NCBI RefSeq assembly: GCF_002775205.1
Contig: NC_036460.1
Location: forward strand, 1,928,056 to 1,992,055
Direction of reading: 5' to 3'
From: Xiphophorus maculatus
Lineage: Eukaryota; Chordata; Actinopteri; Cyprinodontiformes; Poeciliidae
DNA: 64,000 nucleotides
The first letter of the stretch is position 1. Every line of letters starts with the position of its first letter. This document shows, piece by piece, positions 10,630-21,471 of the stretch. A model generated the notes under the pieces. That model was not told the DNA's origin, ran no database searches, and saw nothing but the letters and a program-made list of their open reading frames with translations. The position numbers and the translations under genes were made by a program.

Positions 10630-10745
10630 CTGGTCACGGCTCTTCTTCAGAAACGCCGTATTCCACCTGCAGCTTCGTTTGTCTTTCTGTTCTTCCTGAT
10701 TTCTCTTGTTGGTCTTGTTGGCAGCGTCTCCGTGGAAACACGCCC
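10630..10745 (-). other. possible untranslated first exon of the Glu/Asp-Pro gene
   Basis: On the minus strand the segment ends GAGCCGTGACCAGG|GTGAGT, a strong donor. The next exon has a strong acceptor (polypyrimidine then CTCTGCAG) at 9606, 35 bp before the ATG at 9570. The start of this exon is a guess. Confidence 0.4.
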
Positions 10746-11365
10746 ACTGGCGTGTGTGAACCTGCTCAACATCACTGCTTTCAGTTTCTTTTCATTTTTT
10801 ATCTTATTTTTGGTAGAACTGTTTTACTTTTCATCATAAAAATTAAACATAATTTTTTCCAATTTAATCACCTTTTGTCTTTAAGATCTTCAGGATTTTA
10901 ATGTTAAATACATAAATTTCTGTCACTGCTGTTTCTTATAGATTTCAGTTTCATATTTCATGAAGCCAGTATTTTTAGTTTGTTTTTGGTTTTTTATGCT
11001 TTAATGTTTGGAAAAAGCTCTAAAGTTTGTTAACCGCTGCAGGCTGGTTTAGCTTGGAAGCTGAAAGAAAACTGAAGTTAGACTTCATAAATTATTTTTG
11101 TATTTTTTTTAATGTGAATTTTATTTTGTATGCCTGTTATTTTGAACATCATTTTAAAGACGCAGCTCAAACAAAAATGTCTCATAATTTTTGAGACATT
11201 TTTGTTCCCACTAACCGCCGATGTGAAGTTTTTAAAAGAAAATCTTTTTTTTTTTATTAAATTTTCAACTCAAACTCACAATAGAGCAGAAAACTAATCA
11301 GGTTTGGTCGATGCTGGTTCTTCACCGTTTGAATCAGAGGAAATGAGGTTTTCTGTAAAAATCTG

Positions 11366-11371
11366 TTTATT
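11366..11371 (-). promoter_or_regulatory. candidate polyadenylation signal of the Gla protease gene
   Basis: AATAAA on the minus strand about 310 bp after the stop codon at 11678. Another AT-rich candidate lies near 11255-11262. Confidence 0.4.
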
Positions 11372-11677
11372 AAAAGCAGCATCAGATGAATCCATTAAGC
11401 CTTTATGAAAACATCCCATAAGCTCTGGATTATTAAACCTGCACATCCTGCTGCCTGCAGGACGGAGAACCTAAACAATCCTTCAGCTTTTTGTTGCATC
11501 TCCAATAAATGTTGAAACTATTTGCACAAAAAACAAATAAAAACTGTTATTAAAAAACATTGAGTTTAAGCTGACAAACTTTCTGTCTCTGATAGAAAAG
11601 GATGATTTGACTCTTTTAGGTCCGCTGAGGTTTGATGATGATGATGGTGGTCCCGGTGCGGTCCAGTTAAAGCCTCA

Positions 11678-14406
11678 TCAGCTCAGAGTCTGGTTCCGCT
11701 CCACCCTCTGCATGGTGTCTCTGATCCAGCCCAGGAAGTTTCCCAGCCTGGTGTAAACGCCGTACTTCCCCCGCGCGGCGCATTTCTCCCCCCAGCTGAC
11801 GATCCCGGTCAGGTACCAGGTTCCTCGGTAGTGGACCACGAACGGCCCGCCGCTGTCTCCGCTGCAGGCGTCCATGTTGGTCTCCAGGTAACCTGCACAG
11901 AACATGTTGTCTGTGATCACCTGCAGGACGGACAGAGAGGAGAGGAGGGTTCATCTGGACTGAAACATCAGGGTTTTAAAATCACAAAAAGCTACATAAT
12001 GATGTAAAAACCTTTGATAAAAATTTTTAACACTCGTTGAACTTGAACTGTGTCCATATTTTCCAAACAATCAAGTTGGAAGTGCGATCAAGAACCAGAC
12101 CACCTGCTGCCACCCACAGCCTTTTACATGTTGGGTTTTGAAACTTAAAAGGAATTAAAGTTGATAAAAAATACATTTTTTACGTTTGTTGAATCTGTCA
12201 CCATGTTGTGACAGTTTGATATGAAAGAAAAAATCAATATCCTCCGCCTTCTCCCAGTAGTATCTAGAATCAACCAATCAGAGTCAGGAGGCGGGTTTTC
12301 GTGCTGTCGATCATGCCTGTGTTTGTGCAGCTCTCCCCTCCTATCTCTCCGCTACAGCTTCTCCTTGTAATGAATGCTAGGCTAGTTAGCATGGCCACTG
12401 ACGATGGGAGATGAGCTGCTCTCTAGGAAACGCAAGTTATTTCTCCGCCATTAGCACATTTAGCAGCGGGTTCATTGATTGACAGCGCTAAGCCCCTCCT
12501 CCTGGCTCTGATTGGTTGATTTTGGTGCATTTCTTCAGACTGCAGGAACAGTTCAGGTAGGAGGTAGAGGAAACTGACCTGTTCACAGTCTAGTGAAAAT
12601 GTTGTCAACGTGTCGTAACAAACTGTCACAACATGGTGACAGTTTTAACAGATATGGATTTTTTTTTTTTTTTTTACATCGGTTACCTGTTGTAGTTTTA
12701 AGAAAAGCTCAGATAGAAATAAACATCTAAAAAAAAGTTTATAAGTTCTTCTTATTTTTCATTTTAATTGACAAAAATCAGAGTTTTCCTGAGTTGAATT
12801 ATGTTTCTGAGTTTTGTCCAAAGTAAACTAAAGTGAAATCTATAACATTCTGCAGAATGAAACCTGGTTAGCGCTCTGACTGGAGCTCAGCGCCGCCCCC
12901 TGCAGGTGGCGATCAGCTCACCTGTTCGGTGGAGGCAGAGCAGGCCTGGTAGCTGACCACCGGCAGGGTCACCTTCCTCAGGAAGCGGGAGGAGCTGCCC
13001 AGGTACTGCGTGGCGCCCCACCCCGTCACCACGCCCCGGGTGTCTTCCTGAACACAGACAGGCGGTCAGAACCCGAAACATGTATCGGCCGGACTGACGG
13101 CTGGAACCGGGTTACCCTCAGCAGGTATCTGGACAGGTGAGGGTCCGGCAGGCAGGCGGGGACCGCGGTGGGGCCCCTGAGGGCCGGCCGGGCCAGGTAG
13201 AGCAGGGCGATGTCGCTGTCGAAGGTGTAGGAGTGGAAATGAGGATGAGCGACGATCTGCTGGATCTTTATCTTCTGCTCGTCTGGATCAGGACGTTTTT
13301 TATCGTAGTCACCTAAAAACCAAAAAAACAAACAAATGAATAAATTATTGTGAGACGAAGGAAGATGAGAAAAAGAAAACAGACCTTTTGAGCAGAATCA
13401 TGACTGCTGTTGCTTTTCATAGTTTTAATTTTATTAGATGCTTTTTATGATTTTATGCTTTGAAGCTTTTAAGCTTAACAAATCTGTTTGTCTGGTTGGA
13501 TGTAAATGTTTTGTTCCTGTAAATGGAGCCGCCGTCTCACCAGGTTCCGCTTGAAAAAGAAACAATGAATGTAAATTTTATAAAAAATATTTTTTATGTA
13601 TTTGTTGAATCTGTCACCATGTTGTGGCAGTATGAGATGAATAATCTGTGAAAAACAATCGATGTCCTCTGCCTTCTCCCAGTCCTAACTGCAAACAACT
13701 AATCAGAGCCAGGAGGCGGGGCTAAGCGCTGTCAATCAAGCCCGTGTGCGCGCGGACTTCAATGACATTTTCTCATAATTTATACTTTCTAGCAAAAATT
13801 CCTAAAGAAGAAACTTCAACCATCAAAGACTAACACCAAATCTACCTCTAGCTCAGAAGAGTAAAATCAAGTTTCAGAGTGGCCTAGTCAAATCCCAGAC
13901 TTAAATTTGATTGATAGTCTGTAGCGTGACCTTAAAACACTCAAAAACTAAATCAAAGCAATAAATCGGACATTAAACCAGCCAATCAGTACAGAGACCA
14001 ATCAGGACCGGCTGATGGTTCCCATCGTTTTGTTCTGGTCCAGCAGGAACAGGAATCAGTTAGCGAGGTTTTTCAAAATAAAACTCCATTCTCACCTACA
14101 GTGACGTGGTCCGCTGAGTCCTCAAAGCAGTGAGCTGCAGAAACAACCCAACGCTCTGAAACCAGGGTTCCTCCACAGAACCCGGACCCGTCCGACCTGT
14201 GGACCAGAACCTGGACAGAACCGGTCGGAATCGATCAGAACCTCAACAGAATCTGAACAGATCCACACAGAACCAATCAGAACCGATCAGATCCATCAAT
14301 AGAAGACTAACCTGCCAGGGACTTCCTCCTCGACTCTCCAGGTTTCCTCCCACAATACGAGTCGAAATATTCTCCTCCATTTGTCCCTCCGTCTGGTACC
14401 CACCTG

Positions 14407-14491
<85 letters not shown>

Positions 14492-17400
14492 GAATCAAGT
14501 TTATTTGTATGGCACATTTAAGCAACAAGGCAGTTCAAAGAAACATTATAAATGTTCTTCAGGTGACAGAAGGCCGTCTTTGTAACCATCTTTATGTCTC
14601 TGCAGGTTCAGGTCTGATAGTTTCAGCTGTAATAGCTGAAGTTGACCAACCTGAAGTTGACCAACCTGAAGTTGACCAACCTGAAGTTGACCAACCTGAA
14701 GTTGACCAACCTGAAGTTGACCAACCTGACGTTGACCAACCTGACGTTGAGTTTGTTGCCTCTGACGGTTCTGTTGAGTTGTGTTCATGGACTTCGCTGT
14801 TGGTGCCGTTCTGGTCTGTTGCCATGGTAACGTTGGTGTCCTCCAGGAGATCCAACAGGGAGCGACCGTAGTGCAACGCTGCCATCTGCTGGCGGCCGCA
14901 GGGAAACTCCACTGGATGGGAGAATAAAGCAGTTATGGAGAGTTTCACCTCAGGAAAATCTGCCGGAATTACAGATTAGACAGGTAAATTAGTGCAACAC
15001 AGGACAATGACCTGTCAGACAGGTGAGACTGACATCAAATCTGTCTCAGAATGGACTCGATTAGACCAAATTTATTTCAGATTAGACCAGATCAGACCAG
15101 GTTTATTTCAGATTAGACCAGATTAGACCAGGTGTGTTACCTGTTGGTGTGCAGCTCTTTTCATCAGCCTCCAGTTTAAATCCGTCAGCACAGCCACACT
15201 GAACTCCAGCGCCCTCTGGCAGGTCTTGGCAGTACTGCAGGCAGCCACCGTTCCCATAGCGACACTCCAACACCTCTAGACACGGCACAGACACAGGTAG
15301 CAGGTGTGTTGTGAGACCTCATGGCCGACAGGTGTTTATCCGAGTCGCAGCTCGTTTCTCACCCGAGTCGCAGGTTTTCCCGCGGAACCTGGGAGGACAC
15401 AGACACAGAAACTCCTGCCGGTCCTGACTGCAGATTCCCCCGTTAAGGCAGGGGTTGGTCCGGCACGGGTTCAGATCTGCAAAACAGAGAAAACACAGGT
15501 GGACCCGTCACCTGGCAGTGATGTCACCTGGCAGTGATGTCATCAGGCAGTGATGTCATCAGGCAGTGATGTCACCTGGCAGTGATGTCATTAGGAGAGC
15601 ACTGTTCATCCAATAAAGTGATGAAAGTTGTCTAGGTGACATCAGTCAGTGATGTCACCAGTTAATGATGTCACCAGATAATTACTATACATACCAATTT
15701 ACCTGTGATCAGGTAAATTTCTCATTCAGCTCTAAATTCAGCAAGAAAATCAAAACATTTTGCAACATAATTCTGATATGCATAACTAAGGCTGAACGGT
15801 ACGGCAGGAAAACAAATCACCAATCAATCATTTCATATTAGTCAATATCAATACTTTATTATGTTTTTGTGCTTTAAATGATCTGAAATACTGCCAGTGT
15901 AGATAACTGTTCATCCACAGTTTTCTCTCTGTGGTTATGACACAACGCGCAAGTTACTCAACAGGTTGTTGCTAGGTAACCAAAGAGTGTTGTTAGGTAA
16001 ATGAACAACAGTTTTACTCACGTTGGTATCTGTACCAGAACTCCATCTGTGGACGAGAGTTTAGAGTTAATATCTGCAGCAAAGACGACGAGGAGAAACA
16101 ACCCAGGTTCATTTCCAAAGACATATTTCATCATCTACAAATGTTACATTTTCAAACTTAATACTTAGTTAGCAAACTAAGTACTTAAGTATTTAGTTTT
16201 GTAGTTTTAATTATCTGAAATACTGCCAAAGTGTGGATAAATGTTTTACCCACAATTTTCAAAACTAAATACTTATGTATTTAGAGTGACGTATTTGAGA
16301 CGAGCTAAATATTAATCTAACTAAATATTTGGCTTTAAAACAATTTTTTGTCTTGCTAACGAGACAAAATGAGGTTGCTGACTGAATATTCAGTTTGAAA
16401 GTGTGACAAACAAAAAACATGGTGAAAATATCCATCCATCCATCCATCCATCCATCCATCCATCCATCCATCTTCTTCCTCTCATCCGGGGTCGGGTCGC
16501 GGGGCAGCAGCTTCAGAAGGGAGGCCCAGGCTTCCCTCTCCACCACCAATTCTTCCAGCTCTTCCTGAGGCGTGAAAATATGACTTTGAAAAATTAACCA
16601 CAGTTTTTTCTCTCATGACTATATGACCCAAATTATTTCTGTTAATTTTTTACTCTGCAAATTTACATATTAACCAATTTCTCCAAATATTAATGTAATA
16701 AAGTGAACTGCACCAGAGGAATCTAATAATTCCCATTATTTGTAGAACAAATCTGCCTCTGACACTGGAGGGCAACTGGACCCACCATGTTGTCCCAGGA
16801 AGATAAACCTCATCACTGAATGTGGCCTCCAGCGGGGCCCCCTGTCCCTTAATGTGGCCCCTGAGCTCCAGTGTGGCCCCCTGTCCCTTAATGTGGCCCC
16901 TGGCCTGCAGTGTGGCCCCCTGTCCCTTAATATGGCCCCTGAGTTCCAGTGTGGCCCCCTGTCCCTTAATGTGGCCCCTGGCCCCCAGTGTGGCCCCAGA
17001 GTGGGTTGTACTGTGGTTTCGTGGGTCTGGAAGATCTCGGCGGCCTCCTCTCTGGAGCAGCGCTCTTCGTAACACTCCCTCTCCAGGTTTCCTGGCAGCA
17101 TCTCCTCCAGGATGAAGGAGTTGGCACGGCGCCACCTAGTGGAGGACTGCAGCACCTGCACAGCCGTCGGCTGGTCGATGAAGACTGAGGAGTAAATTAG
17201 ACTTTACTCAGACATCGCCTGACCTAAGATGGCATATTAGGGCCATTGTAGACAGAAAAAATTAGGAGTAAATTTGAGAAAGTCAAAAGTTTACTGGAGA
17301 AAAATCTGAACATTTTTGATTAATCCATTAATCAAATTTTGTAGAAAATGTTTTGGAATTTTTTGAGTTTGAAAAGTAAAAAGAAATTTAGGGAAAAAAA

Positions 17401-17910
17401 TCAAAAGATTTTGAGATACATCTCAGAAATTTTCAAGAAAAAATATCTTGAATTTTCTTTACTTTTGGAAGTTTTCTATTTTTGAATTTCAAAAGTCAAA
17501 TATTTTCAGTTTTCAAAGCTCAGAAAATTTGGAAATTTTTCTAGAAAATGAATCTCACAATTTCTGAGTTTCTGAGTTTTCCCCCACAAGGTTTTGACTT
17601 TTGGAGTTCAGAAATTCCCTATTTTCTAGAATTTTTTTTAGTGGACATTTGCTCCTTTTTTCTATGTACGATGTCTATAATACGCCATCACCGCTGCACT
17701 CTGACTGCTGCTTGTTTAATTATTAAACCGTATTGATGGCCATCAGCCTGAATCTCATTTTAAAGACTCCACAGCGTCAGGAGAAGGTGTCGATCTCTCG
17801 GTTCTCTACATCTGGATCCAGATCCGGTGGATCCGGGTCTCACCTGAACATTGGATCAGCGTGGAGCAGCTCAGCAGGAAGCCCAGATTCACCGTCATGA
17901 ACGACAACAT
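11678..17910 (-). CDS. vitamin K-dependent clotting-type serine protease (factor VII/IX/X/protein C family)
   Basis: Complete gene, eleven coding exons (minus): 17844-17910, 17012-17184, 16022-16046, 15363-15476, 15141-15275, 14651-14911 (end variable), 14312-14403, 14096-14210, 13116-13312, 12922-13047, 11678-11920. All join in phase, giving about 515 residues. Order: signal peptide [18 protein letters not shown]; propeptide [13 protein letters not shown]...RWRR; Gla domain [20 protein letters not shown]; aromatic stack FWYRY; EGF1 [13 protein letters not shown]2 GNGGCLQYC; linker with N-glycosylation sites and GWSTS repeats; cleavage [10 protein letters not shown]; catalytic His in SAAHCF, Asp in DSDIALL, Ser in [11 protein letters not shown]. 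The Asp six residues before that Ser predicts trypsin-like cleavage after Arg/Lys. All catalytic residues are present, so it is not an inactive protein Z-like form. Expected secreted plasma zymogen whose Gla domain binds calcium and membranes. Parts resemble factor VII ([23 protein letters not shown]), others factor IX/X or protein C, so I give no symbol. Confidence 0.92.
12195..12642. mobile_element. long inverted-repeat (foldback/MITE-like) element
   Basis: The left end CTGTCACCATGTTGTGACAG (12195-12214) reappears inverted at 12623-12642. Inside, the left arm CAACCAATCAGAGTCAGGAG pairs with the right-arm complement of CTCCTGGCTCTGATTGGTTG, so arms of roughly 130-180 bp face each other. Each 20-bp end is itself a hairpin (CTGTCAC/GTGACAG). 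It has no coding capacity and lies in the intron between the last two exons of the Gla protease. Confidence 0.85.
13605..13762. repeat. single-arm copy of the 12195-12642 element
   Basis: It starts GAATCTGTCACCATGTTGTG and continues through CCTTCTCCCAGT and AATCAGAGCCAGGAGGCGGG to CTGTCAATCA, matching one arm of the foldback element about 1.4 kb away. No opposing arm was seen. Confidence 0.75.
14406..14488. repeat. (CAAT)n microsatellite abutting a splice acceptor
   Basis: About 20 copies of a tetranucleotide. On the coding minus strand it reads (ATTG)n and runs directly into ACAG at the acceptor of the activation-site exon (14403), replacing a normal polypyrimidine tract. Confidence 0.97.
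14641..14752 (-). repeat. 15-bp coding minisatellite (GWSTS repeats)
   Basis: Seven copies of a 15-bp unit (plus strand GTTGACCAACCTGAA, the later ones with GAC) in the linker exon. Coding strand: repeated Gly-Trp-Ser-Thr-Ser between the EGF domains and the activation cleavage. Each copy contains TTCAG|GTTGG or GTCAG|GTTGG, a potential donor in the phase the next exon needs. Confidence 0.93.
15516..15672. repeat. cluster of TGATGTCA-containing repeats
   Basis: A short tandem array of CAGTGATGTCACCTGG / CAGTGATGTCATCAGG units in the intron before EGF1, followed by looser copies up to about 15672. TGATGTCA differs by one base from the CRE/ATF palindrome TGACGTCA. Whether it is regulatory is unknown. 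Confidence 0.8.
16432..16471. repeat. (CATC)n microsatellite
   Basis: About ten tetranucleotide copies in an intron of the Gla protease gene, followed by fish-repeat-like sequence (CTTCCTCTCATCCGGGGTCG) of the kind often found next to such arrays. Confidence 0.95.
16840..17000. repeat. 39-bp minisatellite just past the Gla exon donor
   Basis: Four copies of a 39-bp unit beginning GGCCCCCTGTCCCTTAATGT. On the minus strand it starts about 12 bp after the donor ending the Gla exon (17012), and it stays open in frame with that exon for a long stretch. The donor, ACA|GTACAA, is weak, but correct splicing to the FWYRY exon is in phase. Confidence 0.9.
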
Positions 17911-19074
17911 GTCTGCCTCCGGAGCCTCAGTCCACCTGCGAAATGAAGGTCCAGCTCATCGATCGACTTTTAACCACAGTTCAAATATTGACTCGCAGCA
18001 GAACCGCGAACAACGAGGGAGAAAAGACCAAGAGTTCTGGCAAAATGTTTGGTTTTCACCACTCACCTGTACAGCAGGAGGTCAGAGGTGACCTTCTGAG
18101 AAAGAAGAGTGATTGTTCATTCAGTGGGAGCAGCAGGTGGGTTTGTTATTGGTGTGGAAAACCAACATCCTGCAAGACAAGCTGCAGGGAAAACTTAGCC
18201 CACCGTGATTTCAACCCCAGAGTTTCCAACATCCAACCTGGCAGGTTCCTCATCTCAGAACCAGTTTCTCCAAACTAAAACTCTACATCAGGATGCATTC
18301 ACTTACCGTCGGAAACTGGGACTCTGCCTTGACATCTCGCATAAAATATAATCGCTAATTCCATTTATGTTTATCTTTTTTTGCTGGTTTTGAGAAACAA
18401 ATGAGCAGCTTTGGTTCCGACCCGACCAATCAGAAAGCCTGAAACCAGTTTGAAAAGGGTTTTCATCCCGACTTAAACTGGTTTCAGACTCTTTGGAACA
18501 GGTTTAAGTTTAAATAATTAATTAGATCAGGTTTCTCCAAAGTGCGGTCCGGGGGCCATTCGTGGCTCCCAGAATGATTTTGGGCGGCCCTTGACTTGAT
18601 CACAATCCAAAAATGGCTTCATGTGGTTGTGCCAGGTCAGGCATTTTGATGCAGATTCACATTTAAAAACAACTCCACTGATGGGTGGCCTTTCAAAATA
18701 AGAGACAACTTAACATCTTACCATGGAAAGTTGGAGGTACAACCAAAGTATTCATCCAGGTTCTGCTTTGAATTGAATTTATCAGTAAAAGGAAAAACAA
18801 ACATCCAGTTGACAACAAACTCAGATAAATACATGGATTTTTAATAAACTTTTTTTTTTTAAATTGTTGCTGAAAAGACAAAAAGAATCTAGAAAAAGAT
18901 GAAAAGTTTAGGATGTTTTGTTATAGAAGGACTTTTTAGCTGCAGATGCATCTTTTGTGATAAATAATCACTAAAATAATATATTTTATTCATAAATGTT
19001 CTTTGTTTGAATCCTGAAGTTGAACTCGGAGAAGCTATAAAGAAAAGCCGCAGCGTTTCAGAGGAGACATGAAG
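17911..19074. other. intergenic sequence between the Gla protease and dgkd
   Basis: No gene was recognised. On the minus strand it would contain the promoter and 5' UTR of the Gla protease (just above 17910). Plus-strand frames of up to 111 codons here lack support. Confidence 0.5.
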
Positions 19075-19080
19075 TTTATT
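19075..19080 (-). promoter_or_regulatory. candidate dgkd polyadenylation signal
   Basis: AATAAA on the minus strand, 2.4 kb after the dgkd stop codon at 21472. A long 3' UTR would therefore include the palindrome-rich repeat at 19258-20110. A nearer signal may exist. Confidence 0.35.
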
Positions 19081-19257
19081 TATCTTCCACAGGTTTCTGT
19101 GTATCTACAGCGACGGCCCAGCAGGGGGCGCTCCTACCGCCGGAACAGTGTCACGGTTTATAAATTACACAATAAATACAGGCGGGATGAGACCGGCACT
19201 GCACCGCGCCCTGGAGCAAGGCACTGAGGAGGAGGAGGAGGAGGAGGAGGAGGAGCA

Positions 19258-20110
19258 GAGGACACATCTGGATCAGGACGACTCTGGGTCTGGATCCAGA
19301 GGCTAAAACACACATCTGGATCCAGAATCTGGAAAAAATCTGGAGATTTAAACTCTTAAATTCAGGGAGTGAGGCACAAACATCAAGTAATCTGAAACAT
19401 CTGGATCCAGACTGAAACTTCTGTACCAGGACTAAGAAATTCTGGGTCTAGAATGTGACACATTGTAACATGAAACACCTGAAGAATCTGGATATCAGGA
19501 CCCAGAATCTGAAACATCTGGACCGCAAAATATGTGTAACAGGACTCAGAAACATCTGGAAAATCTAAATGCAGACATGAAAATATCTGGATCAACAGTT
19601 TGTTATGAAAATACATCTGAAGCTCAGAAACATCTGGATCCAGAGGTGGAGAGAAATCTAAAGTATTAGAATCCAGGACCAAAAACGCGTGGATGTAAAC
19701 CTGTATGGATCTGGATCCAGATCCAGACACGTCCGAATCCAGAATTTGAAGTATTTAAAACAGAACTCAAAGATCAAAACTCAGAAACATCTGTAAAACA
19801 AATGAATCTGGATGTTTATGAATCTGGATCCAGATGTTAACCATCTGTAATCTGATCCAAACTCTGGAATATTAGGAAGCAGAAACAGAACAATCTGTTC
19901 CAGAACCTCACAGATCCGATATGTCCGGGTCCAGAAAAGCTCAGATGAAGATGTGGAAACATCTGGAACCAGACCGAAACATCTGGACAATGAAAACATG
20001 GGAATCTGGATTGAGTCCAGATTGTGGGGAATCTGGAGCGGGTTCTGGAAACGTCTGGGTCCAGATTAAAACTGGAACCAAACACAAACATCTGGAACAA
20101 GATTTGGAAA
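19258..20110. repeat. degenerate repeat built on the palindrome TCTGGATCCAGA
   Basis: An irregular array of AAACATCTGGATCCAGAATC-like units about 25-40 bp apart. The perfect 12-bp palindrome TCTGGATCCAGA occurs at 19289, 19315, 19400, 19633, 19710 and 19823, with another at 17811. Many diverged copies (CATCTGGAACC, CATCTGGAAAA) fill the rest. No coding capacity was accepted. Confidence 0.85.
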
Positions 20111-20211
20111 AATCCTAATCTAGAATCTGAACATATCAACTGTAGAACGATAAAGATCAGTAGAAAAATGAAGCTGGAGAAAGAAAAAAAACAAACAAAT
20201 GATCTGAGATC

Positions 20212-20262
20212 AGCCGGTTGACCTCTGACCGGTTGACCTCTGACCGGTTGACCTCTGACCGG
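20212..20262. repeat. 15-bp minisatellite
   Basis: Three to four copies of CCGGTTGACCTCTGA in the presumed dgkd 3' UTR or downstream region. Confidence 0.93.
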
Positions 20263-21471
20263 CTGCCGCGTCTTTAAGGCACCCGTCGATAAATGTTCAG
20301 GTAAACTCTTTGAATCTCCACCAGATTGATCAGAAAGGTTCAGTCTGTGATTGGTCGCCCCCTGCTGGTGCACTGCAGGAATCCAGGGGGCGGGGCTTCC
20401 CGGAATCTGACCAATCAGATTCAGCAGGGCGGTTCTGAACTATTCAGAACCCATTAGGGTTCTGTTTCAATCTGATGGATCGTTGTAGTTTCAAAATAAA
20501 ACATTTTGGACCCAAAACCGTTGATGAGGTTGAAATGTTGGATCGGGTTCTGACCGGGTTTCATCAGAACCACATGTGATGTGAATCCTGTAAACTGGTT
20601 TAGTCCATCCAGAACCATAGCTTTCTGGTTCTGGTTCGGGTGTTTGGGACATTAAAGGTTTGATTTTCTTTAAAGGGTTCTGCTAGGTTCTGGTCCAAAA
20701 TGTCAAACCCGAGGAGGTTCTGTTGTTAAAAAAACCCAAACCATATGGCTCACCATATTCACCTAATAGGTCAGTGGTTCGGTTCTGGATCACTCTGACC
20801 CAGAATCCAGCTCACAGAGCTGCTGCCGGACCTTGCTGTTCTGGTTCTACCAGAACCCGGTCAGAGTTCTGATCCAGTCTGAGAGGAATCTCACTATCAA
20901 CAGAACTCAGAACCAGTCTGTGGTTCTATTTGGAGTAAAGGAGATCCGGTTCTGATCAGTACCTGAAAGTGTCATGATCCAAATGCATCACCGCAACCGG
21001 ACCTGAGGTCCAGTTGGTTCCGACTTATCAGAACCTGTTGTCGCCTCCAAGGAGAGGCCCGTTGAAACGTTCAGAGAGTCTGAGATGGTCCTGGTTCTGA
21101 TCCGGACCCATCTGATGGTTCTGAATCTTTGATTGGACCGCTTGGTTCTGGTTCGGATTCTTTGATTGGACCCCCTTGGTTCTGGTTGGAGAGGGAAGGC
21201 ACTCATGGATCAGCTGATTGGTTCTTTCTCCGGGTCGGAACCGGGAGGTTCCTGTAAAAGGTTCTGCCCGGTGTTTCTGAGGGCCGGTTCTGGTCCCGGT
21301 CTGGTCCGGTGGTTTCTGGCTGGACGGGTGGAGAAAGGTAGCAGAGGGAGGAGGACAGCGGACAGCGGTTCCTAAGCAACACAACAAGAACCCAGTTACA
21401 CCGAAGTGGGACTAGAACTGGAGCGAAGGACATCGGGTCCAAATGGACCTTCAGAACCGACCTGCAGGCGG

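Noticed and set aside
14592-14640. Continuation of the linker exon past the GWSTS repeats to a stop ([14 protein letters not shown])
   Set aside because: It would truncate the protease. In-phase donors within the repeats join correctly to the [10 protein letters not shown] exon.
16736-17011. Read-through from the Gla exon into GPHW-type repeats
   Set aside because: Intronic minisatellite. The FWYRY exon at 16022-16046 restores the family-typical sequence in phase.
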